64,000 bases of DNA from Clostridiales bacterium (GTDB lineage Bacteria; Bacillota; Clostridia; Oscillospirales; Oscillospiraceae), in NCBI GenBank assembly GCA_004556965.1, contig SFFE01000002.1:310001-374000 (forward strand), written 5' to 3'. The notes beneath the pieces are model-generated. The model was not told the origin of the DNA. It made no database searches and saw only the letters and a list, made by a program, of their open reading frames with translations. Below, piece after piece: positions 16,534 to 25,337 of the stretch; positions within the stretch are counted from its first letter, which is position 1, and the number at the start of each line of letters is the position of its first letter. The position numbers were made by a program, and so were the translations under genes.

Positions 16534-16562
16534 ATTATATCGGACGGCTTTGGAAAAAGCAA
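16534..16562 (-). promoter_or_regulatory. Promoter of the SLH amidase gene
   Basis: On the minus strand TTGCTT (16557-16562) and perfect TATAAT (16534-16539), 17-base spacer. Predicted transcript start near 16527 places the ribosome site AAAGGAGG about 25 bases in. Confidence 0.8.
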
Positions 16563-16657
16563 TGGGGAATTATGGTAACCGGAAAAATTCAGATTTCCCC
16601 TGAAACTTTAATTTTTCGAGGAAGTTTATAAAATCATCCAAATAAATCCGATTCTAG

Positions 16658-16687
16658 TTGACAGGGCTTGCCAATGTGTGGTATCTT
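16658..16687 (+). promoter_or_regulatory. Promoter of the nucleotidyltransferase gene
   Basis: TTGACA (16658-16663) and TATCTT (16682-16687) with an 18-base spacer. Confidence 0.72.
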
Positions 16688-16741
16688 AAACAAACAACCT
16701 GAGAGCACCGTATGGAAAAAGAGAGATTGAGGTTTGATCCA

Positions 16742-17653
16742 ATGAATATGACCCTTGTAGTCATGGCGGCGGGGCTCGGCTCGCGCTACGGCGGCGTGAA
16801 GCAGATCGAGCGTCTTGGTCCTGCCGGTGAAATTTTAATGGAATACGCGATCTATGACGCGCTGCGCGCGGGGTTTGACCATATTGTCATCATCATCAAG
16901 CCGGAGATGCTGCAGGATGTCCGCGAGCTGTTCGGCGACCGCATCGAGCAGCGCACCGGCATCCGCATCGACTATGCGTTTCAGGTACCGGAGCGGTTTA
17001 CGGAGCACTATGAAATCCCGCCGGAGCGGACAAAGCCGCTAGGCACGGTGCATGCGGTACTTTGCGCCAAAGACGTGATCCACACGCCGTTCGCCGTGAT
17101 CAATGCGGACGATTATTATGGCCGCGCGGCGTTTGAAACCATTGCGGCTGAGCTGCCGGCGCTGGGCGACGCGCAGCACGCCACGATGGTGGCCTATCAG
17201 CTCAGGAACACCGTTAGTGCATTCGGCACCGTCACGCGCGGCGTCTGTCTCGCGCAGGACGGCGTTTTGCAGAAGGTGCAGGAGACCTATAAGATCAAGC
17301 GCTGCGCCGACGGGCTGATTCGGGACACGTCCGGCGGAGAGGACGGCCCGGTGCTCGATCCGGATGCCCTTGTTTCCATGAACATGTGGGGCTATCACCA
17401 CAGCATCCTGCCCGTGATGGAGCAGTATTTTGCTGACTTCCTTGCAGGACTTGCACCGGACGAACTGAAGGCTGAATGTTTGCTGCCGGTGATGATGGAT
17501 ACGCTCACCGCGCGCGGCGCGATCCGCACGTCGGTGCTGCAGACGGAGGATCAGTGGTTTGGCCTGACCTACCAGCAGGACAAGCCGGGCGTCGTCGCCG
17601 CCCTGACCGGGCTACATGCCACTGGCGTCTATCCGCCCGCGCTTTGGGAATGA
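16742..17653 (+). CDS. Sugar-phosphate nucleotidyltransferase family protein
   Basis: 303 residues. The N-terminus MTLVVMAAGLGSRYGGVKQ is the GxGxR nucleotide-binding loop of NDP-sugar pyrophosphorylases, and FAVINADDYYG is the metal-binding acidic motif. The family transfers NMP to sugar-1-phosphates or related phosphates to make activated sugars for envelope polymers; the exact substrate is not predictable. GAGG nine bases before ATG 16742 favours this start; ATG 16712, ten codons earlier, is possible but has a weak site. It stands alone between two terminators with its own promoter. Confidence 0.82.
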   Translation: MNMTLVVMAAGLGSRYGGVKQIERLGPAGEILMEYAIYDALRAGFDHIVIIIKPEMLQDVRELFGDRIEQRTGIRIDYAFQVPERFTEHYEIPPERTKPLGTVHAVLCAKDVIHTPFAVINADDYYGRAAFETIAAELPALGDAQHATMVAYQLRNTVSAFGTVTRGVCLAQDGVLQKVQETYKIKRCADGLIRDTSGGEDGPVLDPDALVSMNMWGYHHSILPVMEQYFADFLAGLAPDELKAECLLPVMMDTLTARGAIRTSVLQTEDQWFGLTYQQDKPGVVAALTGLHATGVYPPALWE

Positions 17654-17659
17654 ACAGAA

Positions 17660-17700
17660 AGAAACGCCCTCGCCGGAATATTTCCGGCGAGGGCGTTTCT
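17660..17700. terminator. Bidirectional terminator
   Basis: Nearly perfect 19-bp stem with arm AGAAACGCCCTCGCCGGAA and a 3-base loop between the converging genes ending at 17653 (+) and 17705 (-). Confidence 0.85.
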
Positions 17701-17704
17701 GCGC

Positions 17705-18370
17705 TTAGTCCGCGCGCTTCATGATCGCGTCGAGATAATCGTAATAGGGCACCAAAAAGGCGAAGCCGCGTACCAGCTCGTCCACGAGCGCGGGGGAGAA
17801 GAGCAGATCGTCGTGCGCGCGCGCACACGAGAGATCGAGCACGCGCTTGTTGAACCACGGGTTGAGCAGCGCGCCGACGTCCCCCTTGGGGCGCGCGTAG
17901 TCCTTGCCGTCAAGCTGAAAGGTATCCTGCGCGTTGAAGCGCGCTGCGAGCGTTTCCAGTTCGCGCGGGTTGCCGAGAATCGCGCGGCGGTAGCGCTCCA
18001 TCATTTCGGCTCTGGCCCAGTAAAAGCCCATACCGAAGCCGTAATTTTCCGGCGACAGCTCAAAGAAAAACGCCGGAATCTCCGGGCCGCGGCTGGCGTC
18101 GCACCGCAGGGTGAACCACAGGTGATCCTTATACGGTCCGTGCCCGTGCAGCCGCCGCGCGTCGCGGTAGATGCGCGACACGTGCAGATACCACGTGCGA
18201 TCCGGAAACTGTGCCTGCAGCCGCTCCAGCACCTCCGCCGCCAGCGCTTTCATCGGGCGATCGAGGCATTCGAGAAATTCCTCCTTGTGCGCGTTGAACC
18301 ACGGGCGCTCGTTGTTGAAGCGCAGGTTCCACATAAAATCAATGGTCGCATCGGTAAAGCCGTTGAACAT
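17705..18370 (-). CDS. DUF2461 family protein
   Basis: 221 residues. FNGFTDATIDFMWNLRFNN at the start, RPWFNAHKEEFLECLDRP, VSRIYRDARRLHGHGPYKDH in the middle and FFELSPENYGFG further on match the DUF2461/TIGR02453 family, a widespread bacterial and fungal family of unknown biochemical role. Cytosolic, no signal peptide. ATG 18370 follows AAGGAG eight bases upstream, and the long open frame beyond it lacks any start signal. Divergent from the AGCS symporter gene by 175 bases. Confidence 0.85.
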   Translation of the reverse strand: MFNGFTDATIDFMWNLRFNNERPWFNAHKEEFLECLDRPMKALAAEVLERLQAQFPDRTWYLHVSRIYRDARRLHGHGPYKDHLWFTLRCDASRGPEIPAFFFELSPENYGFGMGFYWARAEMMERYRRAILGNPRELETLAARFNAQDTFQLDGKDYARPKGDVGALLNPWFNKRVLDLSCARAHDDLLFSPALVDELVRGFAFLVPYYDYLDAIMKRAD

Positions 18371-18468
18371 GGGTATGCTCCTTGTCTGATGAGTTCTTTT
18401 TGTCCAATCATAGCGCAAATCTGCGCGGGATGCAAGCTGCCGCTTGTTGCAAAAAAGACGGGAAACGC

Positions 18469-18497
18469 TTGCTTCTTTCCGGGAATGTTTGTATAAT
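18469..18497 (+). promoter_or_regulatory. Promoter of the AGCS symporter gene
   Basis: TTGCTT (18469-18474) and perfect TATAAT (18492-18497), 17-base spacer. The spacer contains GCTTCTTTCCGGGAA, a 15-mer found again at 44922-44936. Confidence 0.75.
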
Positions 18498-18545
18498 TGT
18501 TCTCGGCTGCGCGCGGCGCAGCACAACAAGGGCGAGGAGAACGAT

Positions 18546-19958
18546 ATGATTGAAGCAATTGACAAGGTCGTCAACGCCATAAGCGGCTTTTTGTACCAGC
18601 CGTACATCGTGCCGCTGTTTTTGATCGTGGCCGGCCTGATTTTTACCGTTCGCACGGGCCTGATCCAAATTCGCCTGTTCGGCGAGTCGATCCGGGTCGT
18701 TTCCGAAAAGCCGAAGGACAAAGACGGCATTTCGTCCTTTGGCGCGCTGATGGTCTCTACCGCGTCGCGCGTCGGCACAGGCAACATCGTGGGCGTGTCC
18801 ACGGCCATCTGCATCGGCGGCTACGGCGCAGTGTTCTGGATGTGGCTTACGGCTATTCTGGGCGGCGCCTCCGCGTTTATCGAATCCACGCTCGCGCAGA
18901 TCTACAAAAAGCGCGACGAAAACGGCGGCAGCTACGGCGGCCCGTCCTATTACATTGAAAGCGGCCTGAAGCAGCGCTGGCTCGGCGTGATTTTCGCCGT
19001 GGTGCTGATCTTGACTTATGCGGTGGGCTACAATATGCTCGCGTCCTACAACCTGCAGTCGGCGTTTTCCGGCTTTGGCTTCTACCGCGCGAACCGCACA
19101 CCCACTGTCATTGGCGCGATTCTGGCGGTTTTATTCGCTGTGTGCGTGTTGGGCGGCGCGAAGCGCCTGACCAAGATCACCGGCGTGCTCGTTCCGGTCA
19201 TGGGCGTCATCTACATTCTGGTCTCCCTCGCCGTCATCATCATGCATGTCGGCCTGCTCCCCGGCGTTCTGGGCAGAATTTTCGCGGATGCATTTGATTT
19301 CAGGGCCATCTTCGGCGGCTTTGCAGGCTCGGCCATGATGCAGGGCATCAAGCGCGGCCTGTATTCCAACGAAGCCGGCATGGGCTCGGCGCCGAATGCG
19401 GCCGCCACGGCGGATGTGTCCCACCCGGCAAAGCAGGGGCTGGTACAGATGCTGTCCGTGTTTATTGACACGCTGCTGATCTGCTCGGCCACCGCGCTGA
19501 TGTGCCTGTGCTCCGGCGTCGCTCCGGCGGAGGAGCTGCAGGGCGCGCCCTATGTGCAGGCTGCAATGCAGAATGCGCTCGGCAGCGTCGGCCCGGTTTT
19601 CATCGCGGCATCCATGTGCCTGTTTGCGTTCACCACGCTCATCGGCAACTATTATTACTGCGAGGGCTGTCTGAAGTATATCCTCAAGCGCAATCCGGGG
19701 CGCGCGTTTATGACGGTGTTCCGAATCGTTGCTGCGGTCATTGTGTTCCTCGGCGCACTCATCAGCGCGGGGCTTGCGTGGGATACGGCCGATATGTTCC
19801 AGGCGATCATGGTCATCATCAACATCCCCACCATTCTGATTTTGGGCAACACTGCGCTCAAGGCGCTGAAGGACTATACCAATCAGCGCAAGGCGGGAGA
19901 GAACCCCGTGTTCCATGCCGCCGACATCGGTGTGAGCGGAACGGACTTCTGGAACTGA
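18546..19958 (+). CDS. Alanine/glycine:cation symporter (AGCS family)
   Basis: 470 residues, about ten or eleven membrane helices. Family markers are the signature STASRVGTGNIVGVSTAICIGGYGAVFWMW region, NGGSYGGPSYYIE, and YSNEAGMGSAPNAAA. Members import alanine or glycine with Na+ (or H+). ATG 18546 follows GAGGAG. The gene is monocistronic: it has its own promoter and is followed by a GC-rich hairpin. No glycine riboswitch or other leader element fits in the roughly 45-base leader. Confidence 0.92.
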   Translation: MIEAIDKVVNAISGFLYQPYIVPLFLIVAGLIFTVRTGLIQIRLFGESIRVVSEKPKDKDGISSFGALMVSTASRVGTGNIVGVSTAICIGGYGAVFWMWLTAILGGASAFIESTLAQIYKKRDENGGSYGGPSYYIESGLKQRWLGVIFAVVLILTYAVGYNMLASYNLQSAFSGFGFYRANRTPTVIGAILAVLFAVCVLGGAKRLTKITGVLVPVMGVIYILVSLAVIIMHVGLLPGVLGRIFADAFDFRAIFGGFAGSAMMQGIKRGLYSNEAGMGSAPNAAATADVSHPAKQGLVQMLSVFIDTLLICSATALMCLCSGVAPAEELQGAPYVQAAMQNALGSVGPVFIAASMCLFAFTTLIGNYYYCEGCLKYILKRNPGRAFMTVFRIVAAVIVFLGALISAGLAWDTADMFQAIMVIINIPTILILGNTALKALKDYTNQRKAGENPVFHAADIGVSGTDFWN

Positions 19959-19988
19959 GCGTTCCGCTGAAAAACAGGAAAAACCGGC

Positions 19989-20022
19989 GCGGCCGGCGTC
20001 ATCGTTGGATGACGCCGGCCGC
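19989..20022 (+). terminator. GC-rich hairpin after the AGCS gene
   Basis: 15-bp stem with arm GCGGCCGGCGTCATC and loop GTTG, followed by a poor U tract (TAATTTTA). Likely a terminator. Confidence 0.7.
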
Positions 20023-20223
20023 TAATTTTACGGAACATTTTTCCGTTCCGCCGCCGGAAAAATACTTGAAACTGGAGGCCGAAACAAAATGTCCACACCA
20101 GAAGACGGCGGTGAAACAACGCAGGAAAATCAATGCTTTTTTTACATTCCAGCGGAAGATCGAGCTGCAGCCGGAGACCGAAAAATACGGGAAATGTCCG
20201 GTTTCTGCAGTCCGGAGCCGCGC

Positions 20224-20252
20224 TTGACTTTGACAAACATGAGACCTATAAT
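20224..20252 (+). promoter_or_regulatory. Promoter of the SLC13/ArsB-NhaD family gene
   Basis: TTGACT (20224-20229) and perfect TATAAT (20247-20252), 17-base spacer. It lies inside open frame upstream of the gene, which confirms that translation starts downstream at 20332. Confidence 0.85.
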
Positions 20253-20331
20253 CAACACCCGTTCAGGCATGGCATATAACAACAATATCTCGGGTCTGCG
20301 GACCGATGGCCTGAAAGGAGAGGAGACCGTT

Positions 20332-21696
20332 ATGCTCGCACAAGTCCTGGCAATTGTGATTTTCCTTGGAATGTTTTTGTTGATCGTTCTCGATCGGTTT
20401 GAGCGCCACGTGGTCACGCTGTCGAGCGGAGCGCTGGTGCTCGTTCTCGTTTTTGGCCTGTGTATGCACAGCTGGCAGGCGATCGTGACGACGCTGAATC
20501 TCGGCGAGCTGTTCACGTCCGGCTTCTGGTACGGCGCATCCGACGGCGGCACGTCGGGGATCAACTGGTCCACGATTCTGTTCGTCGCCGGGATGATGAT
20601 CATGGTGGAGGGGCTTGGCGAGGCGGGCTTCTTCCGCTGGCTGTGCCTGTCGCTGGCGAAGGCGGTGCGCTATCATGTAGTCCCGCTGCTGGTTTGCTTC
20701 ATGGCCATGTCGGCGGTGCTGTCCATGTTTATCGACAGCATCACGGTCGTGCTGTTCCTTGCGACCGTGACGGCGGAGCTGGCGCGCACGCTGGCGTTTG
20801 ACCCGGTCCCGATGATTCTCGCGGAGATTTTCTGCGCGAACCTCGGCGGCGCGGCTACCATGTGCGGCGATCCGCCCAACATCATCATCGGCACGGCGCT
20901 GGGCTATACGTTTTCCGATTTTATCGGCAATACCGGCCTGATCGCAGCGGTCTGCCTGATGCTGACCATCCTCTATTTCTGGCTGTGCTTCCGCAAACAA
21001 TTCCGGCTGCAGGAGCAGGCGCGCAGCGGGGATCTGGTGTGTCCGCAGCCGGAAAGCGCCATCACAAACCGGAAAACCTTTGCCGGCGCGGTCGCGGTGT
21101 TTGCCGTTGCGGTTCTGCTGCTGGTGACGCACGCGAAAACGACGCTCTCCGTTGCATGTATCGGCGTGATCGCCGCGGTGCTGACCCTGCTGCATACAGC
21201 ACTGACCTCCGGGGCGGCAACCGTCGGGAAGATTTTGAAGGGCGTGGACTACAAGACGCTGCTGTTCTTTGTCGGCCTGTTCATTTCCGTGGCGGGACTG
21301 GAGCAGACGGGCGTGCTGAACCGGATCGCACAGTGGATCGGCAGCATCAGCGGCGGCAATCTGCTCGTGATCGTCGTTATCATCCTCTGGCTCTCGGCGG
21401 TCGCCAGCGCCTTCATCGACAACATTCCGTTCGCGGTGACGATGGTGCCGGTCATTCGTTCCATCTCCGCGGCGCAGGGTGTCGATCTGTCGGTGCTGGC
21501 GTGGGCGCTCTCTTTGGGTACCGACCTTGGCGGCAACGGTACGCCGATCGGCGCGTCCGCCAACGTCGTGGGCACCTCGGTGTCCGCCAAACAGGGGCAC
21601 CCCATCCGCTGGGGTACGTACTGCAAATACTGCGCGCCCGCCACGGTTCTGGCCGTTCTGGCGTCCATGCTTTGCCTGCTGCTCCGTTTCTTTTAA
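20332..21696 (+). CDS. Ion transporter superfamily permease (SLC13/ArsB-NhaD type)
   Basis: 454 residues with about eleven or twelve helices. Characteristic segments are MFIDSITVVLFLATVTAELA, the hairpin NLGGAATMCGDPPNIIIGTALGY and its inverted-repeat counterpart SLGTDLGGNGTPIGASANVV. This fold includes arsenite, Na+/H+ and dicarboxylate carriers, so the cargo is uncertain; no arsR or arsC is adjacent, which makes arsenite less likely. ATG 20332 follows AAAGGAGAGGAG and lies 80 bases after a consensus promoter. Terminated by a hairpin at 21703. Confidence 0.88.
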   Translation: MLAQVLAIVIFLGMFLLIVLDRFERHVVTLSSGALVLVLVFGLCMHSWQAIVTTLNLGELFTSGFWYGASDGGTSGINWSTILFVAGMMIMVEGLGEAGFFRWLCLSLAKAVRYHVVPLLVCFMAMSAVLSMFIDSITVVLFLATVTAELARTLAFDPVPMILAEIFCANLGGAATMCGDPPNIIIGTALGYTFSDFIGNTGLIAAVCLMLTILYFWLCFRKQFRLQEQARSGDLVCPQPESAITNRKTFAGAVAVFAVAVLLLVTHAKTTLSVACIGVIAAVLTLLHTALTSGAATVGKILKGVDYKTLLFFVGLFISVAGLEQTGVLNRIAQWIGSISGGNLLVIVVIILWLSAVASAFIDNIPFAVTMVPVIRSISAAQGVDLSVLAWALSLGTDLGGNGTPIGASANVVGTSVSAKQGHPIRWGTYCKYCAPATVLAVLASMLCLLLRFF

Positions 21697-21702
21697 ATCA
21701 AC

Positions 21703-21732
21703 AGCCCCGGCACAGATTTCTGTGCCGGGGCT
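21703..21732. terminator. Terminator between the permease gene and the aromatic operon
   Basis: 13-bp stem with arm AGCCCCGGCACAG and a short loop between converging transcripts; it probably also ends the minus-strand aro operon (stop 21745). Confidence 0.85.
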
Positions 21733-21744
21733 TTGTCGGTATTC

Positions 21745-22824
21745 TTATACCAGCTCTGCGATGTCGTAGAGCAGACGCTCGGTCTTTTCCCAACCGAGAC
21801 AGGGGTCGGTGATGGACTTGCCGTAAATGTGCGCGTCCTCCGGCTTCTGGCAACCGTCCTCCAGATAGCTTTCGATCATGAAGCCCTTGACCAGCTTGTG
21901 AATGTCCGAATTGATGCTGCGCTCGTGCAGCACCTCCTTGGCGATGCGGACCTGCTCCAGATACTGCTTGTTGGAGTTGGAGTGGTTCGTATCGACGATG
22001 ACGGCGCGGTTCCGCACGTCCTTGTCGCTGTACATTTTGATGAGCCGGATCATGTCCTCATAGTGGTAGTTCGGCAGGGACTGGCCGTGCTTGTTGACAT
22101 AGCCGCGCAGAATGGCGTGCGCGTAGGGGTTGCCCTGACTTTCGACCTCCCAGTTGCGGTAGATGAACGTGTGGGAGTGCTGCGCGGCGGTGATGGCGTT
22201 GAGCATGACGGAGAAATCGCCGCTGGTGGGATTTTTCATGCCGACCGGAATGTCCAGGCCGCTGGCGGTCAGACGGTGCTGCTGGTTTTCCACCGAGCGT
22301 GCGCCGATGGCCACATAGGCCAGCAGATCGTCCACATACCGGTGGTTTTCGGTATACAGCATTTCGTCGGCACAGGAGAAGCCGGTTTCCACAAGCGCGC
22401 GCATGTGCAGTTCGCGGATGGTGAGAATGCCGCGGAACATGTCGGGGCGGCCGGTCGGGTCGGGCTGGTGGAGCATGCCCTTGTAGCCGTCGCCGGTGGT
22501 GCGGGGCTTGTTCGTGTACAGGCGAGGGACGATCACGAGCTTGTCTGCCACCTTTTCCTGCACGGTGCGCAGGCGGCCGAGATAATCCATCACGGAGTCC
22601 TCGCGGTCGGCGGAGCAGGGGCCAATGAAGATCAGAAACTTGTCCGAAGCGCCGGAGAGCACGTCCTCAATCTGCCGGATGTTCGCCTTGCGCACCTCGC
22701 GCAGATTTTCCGGAACAGGGTATTCCTGCTTCACGTCGCGGGGGATCGGGAGCTTCCGGATGAAGTTCATGTTCATGGTGTTCTCAAAGGGGTTGTCGTA
22801 AGAAATATGACTGGGGGGTACCAT
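21745..22824 (-). CDS. 3-deoxy-7-phosphoheptulonate (DAHP) synthase, class I
   Basis: 359 residues, the length of the AroF/AroG/AroH type. Motifs include LIFIGPCSADRED, PRLYTNKPRTTGDGYKG (phosphoenolpyruvate site), GARSVENQQHR, GMKNPTSGDF and IVDTNHSNSNKQY. It condenses PEP with erythrose-4-phosphate, the first step of the shikimate pathway. It is the last gene of an eight-gene operon, 18 bases after tyrA. Class I enzymes of this type are usually feedback-inhibited by one aromatic amino acid; which one cannot be read here. ATG 22824 follows AAGGAG. Confidence 0.95.
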   Translation of the reverse strand: MVPPSHISYDNPFENTMNMNFIRKLPIPRDVKQEYPVPENLREVRKANIRQIEDVLSGASDKFLIFIGPCSADREDSVMDYLGRLRTVQEKVADKLVIVPRLYTNKPRTTGDGYKGMLHQPDPTGRPDMFRGILTIRELHMRALVETGFSCADEMLYTENHRYVDDLLAYVAIGARSVENQQHRLTASGLDIPVGMKNPTSGDFSVMLNAITAAQHSHTFIYRNWEVESQGNPYAHAILRGYVNKHGQSLPNYHYEDMIRLIKMYSDKDVRNRAVIVDTNHSNSNKQYLEQVRIAKEVLHERSINSDIHKLVKGFMIESYLEDGCQKPEDAHIYGKSITDPCLGWEKTERLLYDIAELV

Positions 22825-22842
22825 TGCATTCTCCTTCTTTCT

Positions 22843-23703
22843 TTATCTGCCTTCGTCGAGCGCGATGCGCCGCACAGTGGATTTGCGCATCATGGCTTTC
22901 ATGCCCTCTGCGTCCCCGTCGGCCAGCATGTTGCGCAGGCGGTTGAATTCTGCCGAGAACAGGTCCATCTGGTGCAGCAGCGCGTCCTGATTGTCCAAAA
23001 ACAGCTCGGTCCACATGTTTTCATTGATGCGCGCGATGCGCGTCAGGTCGCGGAACGAGTCGCCGGTGTACAGGCCGAGATGCTCGGAATCGCTGCACGT
23101 CATCAGCGAGATGGCGATACAGTGTGTGAGCTGCGACACGAAGCCGATCATTTCATCGTGCTCCTCCGGGGAAAGCTCCGAGATGCGCGCGAAGCCCAGC
23201 AGCTCGCCGAGCTGCCGGCAGACGGCGATGGCCTCCGGCGTGTTTTTGGCGGTCGGTACCACGATGTAGTTGGCAATGCGAAAAATGCTGTCGTCGCTGT
23301 TGCGCACGCCGTAGACCTCGCGGCCCGCCATGGGGTGTGCGGCGATGAACTCCACATCCGGCCGCAGCATGTCCTGAATGTCGTAAACGATGCAGCGCTT
23401 GACGCCGGTGACGTCGGTGAGAATGGCGCCCGGCTTGAGCAGGCGCTGGTTCTCCTGAATCCATGTGCGGAAAATGTGGGGGTACAATGCGAAGACGACG
23501 ATATCCGCCTTGCCGATCAGCGCCGGGTCCGGGAATGCGGCGCCCTCATGGACGAAGCCCTCGCCCATGGCAAAGTCGAGATCGGCCTGTTTGTGCGCAA
23601 TGGCACCGACTTTCAGTCCCGCGCGCGTGAGCGCTCTGGCGTAGCTGCCGCCGAGCAGGCCGAGCCCGACGATCAGAATGTGCGTTTCATCCGTGATTTT
23701 CAA
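22843..23703 (-). CDS. tyrA: Prephenate dehydrogenase
   Basis: 286 residues. The Rossmann loop HILIVGLGLLGGSYARAL (about 8-25), DVTGVKRCIV and AAHPMAGREVYG (catalytic-site histidine) identify a prephenate dehydrogenase that oxidatively decarboxylates prephenate to 4-hydroxyphenylpyruvate in tyrosine synthesis. No ACT domain follows, so feedback control may act elsewhere. The start appears to be TTG 23703, with GAGG about nine bases upstream inside the 3' end of aroA; the two genes overlap by 17 bases. No in-frame ATG occurs before the Rossmann motif. Confidence 0.93.
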   Translation of the reverse strand: MKITDETHILIVGLGLLGGSYARALTRAGLKVGAIAHKQADLDFAMGEGFVHEGAAFPDPALIGKADIVVFALYPHIFRTWIQENQRLLKPGAILTDVTGVKRCIVYDIQDMLRPDVEFIAAHPMAGREVYGVRNSDDSIFRIANYIVVPTAKNTPEAIAVCRQLGELLGFARISELSPEEHDEMIGFVSQLTHCIAISLMTCSDSEHLGLYTGDSFRDLTRIARINENMWTELFLDNQDALLHQMDLFSAEFNRLRNMLADGDAEGMKAMMRKSTVRRIALDEGR

Positions 23704-24907
23704 GTTCCGTTACCTCGATTCCAAGTTCCCGGAGCCGGTCAAAAAAGCCGGGAAAGCTCTTTGTGACGGCTTCCGCGCCGGAGATCACGCCGCCGGTGCG
23801 CGTGAGCAGCACGGCGCATGACATGACGATCCGGTGGTCGTTGTGGCCGAGCAGCGGCCGCTCCGGCGTCTGGATGCCGGGGAAGATTTCAATCGTGTTT
23901 TCCTGCACGCTGCAGCGCACGCCGAGCTTTTGCAGCTCCTGCGCCATGACGACGCCGCGGTCGCTCTCCTTGATGCGCAGCCGGCGTGTCCCGGTCAGCA
24001 CGACGCCGTGCAGCACCGCTGCCGCGGCCATCAGGATCGGGCCGAGATCGGGGCAGTCGGTCACGTCGATCGTGGCCATGCCCTGCCGGAGCTGCTCGAA
24101 ACAGCGGGCGTACACCCGGTCGCCCTGCAGGCTCGGCTGCAGACCGGTGACGGTCACATCGTCGCCAAACGCGGCGAGCGCGCCGAAAAATGCGGCGTTG
24201 GAATAGTCGCCCTCCACCGCCACCTCGCGGGGCAGATAGCGCTGCCCGCCGGGGATGAGAAGGGTGTTTTCATCGCTCTCGTCCCACCGCGCCTGCACGC
24301 CGAAGGTGCCGAGCGCCTGAATGGTGATGTCGATGTAGCTGCGGCTCTCAACCGGGGGGAGAATATGGATGGTGCTGTCCTGCCGCTTGAGCGGCAGCGC
24401 GAAGAGCAGACCGCTGATGAACTGGCTGCTGATGTCGCCCGGCAGCACATACTCGCCGGAATGCAGCGGCCCGCGCAGGCGGATGGTATCCGCGCCGCGC
24501 TCAAACAGCAGTCCCTGCCGCTCGCAGAGATCAACATACACGTCCTGCGGCCGTTGCAGGAGCCGTCCCTTGCCGGTCAGCGTGAATTCGTTGCCGCTCA
24601 GCAGCAGCAGCGGGATGCAAAAGCGCAGCGTACTGCCGCTCTCCCGGCAGGAGAGCACGCCGTCGTAGTGCGCCTGGCGCGCGTCCGCGCCGGTGACGGT
24701 CACGGTGTCGCCGTCGATGCGGCATGTCGCGCCGATCGCTCGCAGCACATCGATCGTTGCAAGAATGTCCTCGGAAAACGCGACGTTGTGCACCACGCTC
24801 TCGCCCTCGGCAAGTCCTGCGCACAGCAGCATCCGGTGCGCCATGCTCTTGGACGGCGGCGCCTGCACCACGCCGCGCGCGCGGCCTTTTGAAATCTTAA
24901 GCTCCAT
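23687..24907 (-). CDS. aroA: 3-phosphoshikimate 1-carboxyvinyltransferase (EPSP synthase)
   Basis: 406 residues. Hallmarks: APPSKSMAHRMLL at the N-terminus, ESGSTLRFCIPLLL, GDYSNAAFF, DCPDLGPILMAAAA, RLRIKESDRG and GHNDHRIVMSCAV near the C-terminus. It transfers enolpyruvyl from PEP to shikimate-3-phosphate. It overlaps aroQ (11 bases) upstream and tyrA downstream, so expression is tightly coupled in the operon. Confidence 0.96.
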   Translation of the reverse strand: MELKISKGRARGVVQAPPSKSMAHRMLLCAGLAEGESVVHNVAFSEDILATIDVLRAIGATCRIDGDTVTVTGADARQAHYDGVLSCRESGSTLRFCIPLLLLSGNEFTLTGKGRLLQRPQDVYVDLCERQGLLFERGADTIRLRGPLHSGEYVLPGDISSQFISGLLFALPLKRQDSTIHILPPVESRSYIDITIQALGTFGVQARWDESDENTLLIPGGQRYLPREVAVEGDYSNAAFFGALAAFGDDVTVTGLQPSLQGDRVYARCFEQLRQGMATIDVTDCPDLGPILMAAAAVLHGVVLTGTRRLRIKESDRGVVMAQELQKLGVRCSVQENTIEIFPGIQTPERPLLGHNDHRIVMSCAVLLTRTGGVISGAEAVTKSFPGFFDRLRELGIEVTELENHG

Positions 24908-25337
24908 GATAATACTCCTGTAATTTGTCCACGGCCATGAGATAGCCGTCCGTGCCGTGGCCGGTGATGGTTGCGATGCACGCGCTGCGGATGTAGCTGG
25001 TCTGGCGGAACGCCTCGCGCTGCTCCACGGCGGAGATGTGCACCTCCACGGTTGGGATGGACACGGATTTTACCGCGTCAAGCAAGGCGATGCTCGTGTG
25101 CGTGTACGCACCGGGGTTGATGATGATGCCATCCACACCGTCGAAATACGCCTGCTGGATGCGGTCCACGAGCGCGCCCTCGTGGTTGGACTGGTAAAAC
25201 GCGACCAGGATCTGTTTTTCGGCGCAGTAGGCGAGGATCTTCTCCAGCAGCGCGTCATAGGTCTCTGTGCCGTAGTGCGCGGGCTCGCGGATGCCGAGAA
25301 AGTTGAGATTCGGTCCGTTGATGACAAGCAGATTCAT
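24897..25337 (-). CDS. aroQ: Type II 3-dehydroquinate dehydratase
   Basis: 146 residues, typical of the dodecameric type II enzyme. Motifs are VINGPNLNFLGIREPAHYG with the catalytic tyrosine, INPGAYTHTSIALLDA, and VEVHISAVEQREAFRQTS with the catalytic histidine and arginine. It converts 3-dehydroquinate to 3-dehydroshikimate. ATG 25337 overlaps the stop of the aroE-aroK fusion by four bases (ATGA). Confidence 0.96.
   Translation of the reverse strand: MNLLVINGPNLNFLGIREPAHYGTETYDALLEKILAYCAEKQILVAFYQSNHEGALVDRIQQAYFDGVDGIIINPGAYTHTSIALLDAVKSVSIPTVEVHISAVEQREAFRQTSYIRSACIATITGHGTDGYLMAVDKLQEYYHGA

Noticed and set aside
20089..20331. N-terminal extension of the SLC13/ArsB-NhaD family permease
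   Set aside because: The extension has no membrane or family features and contains the gene's own consensus promoter (20224-20252).
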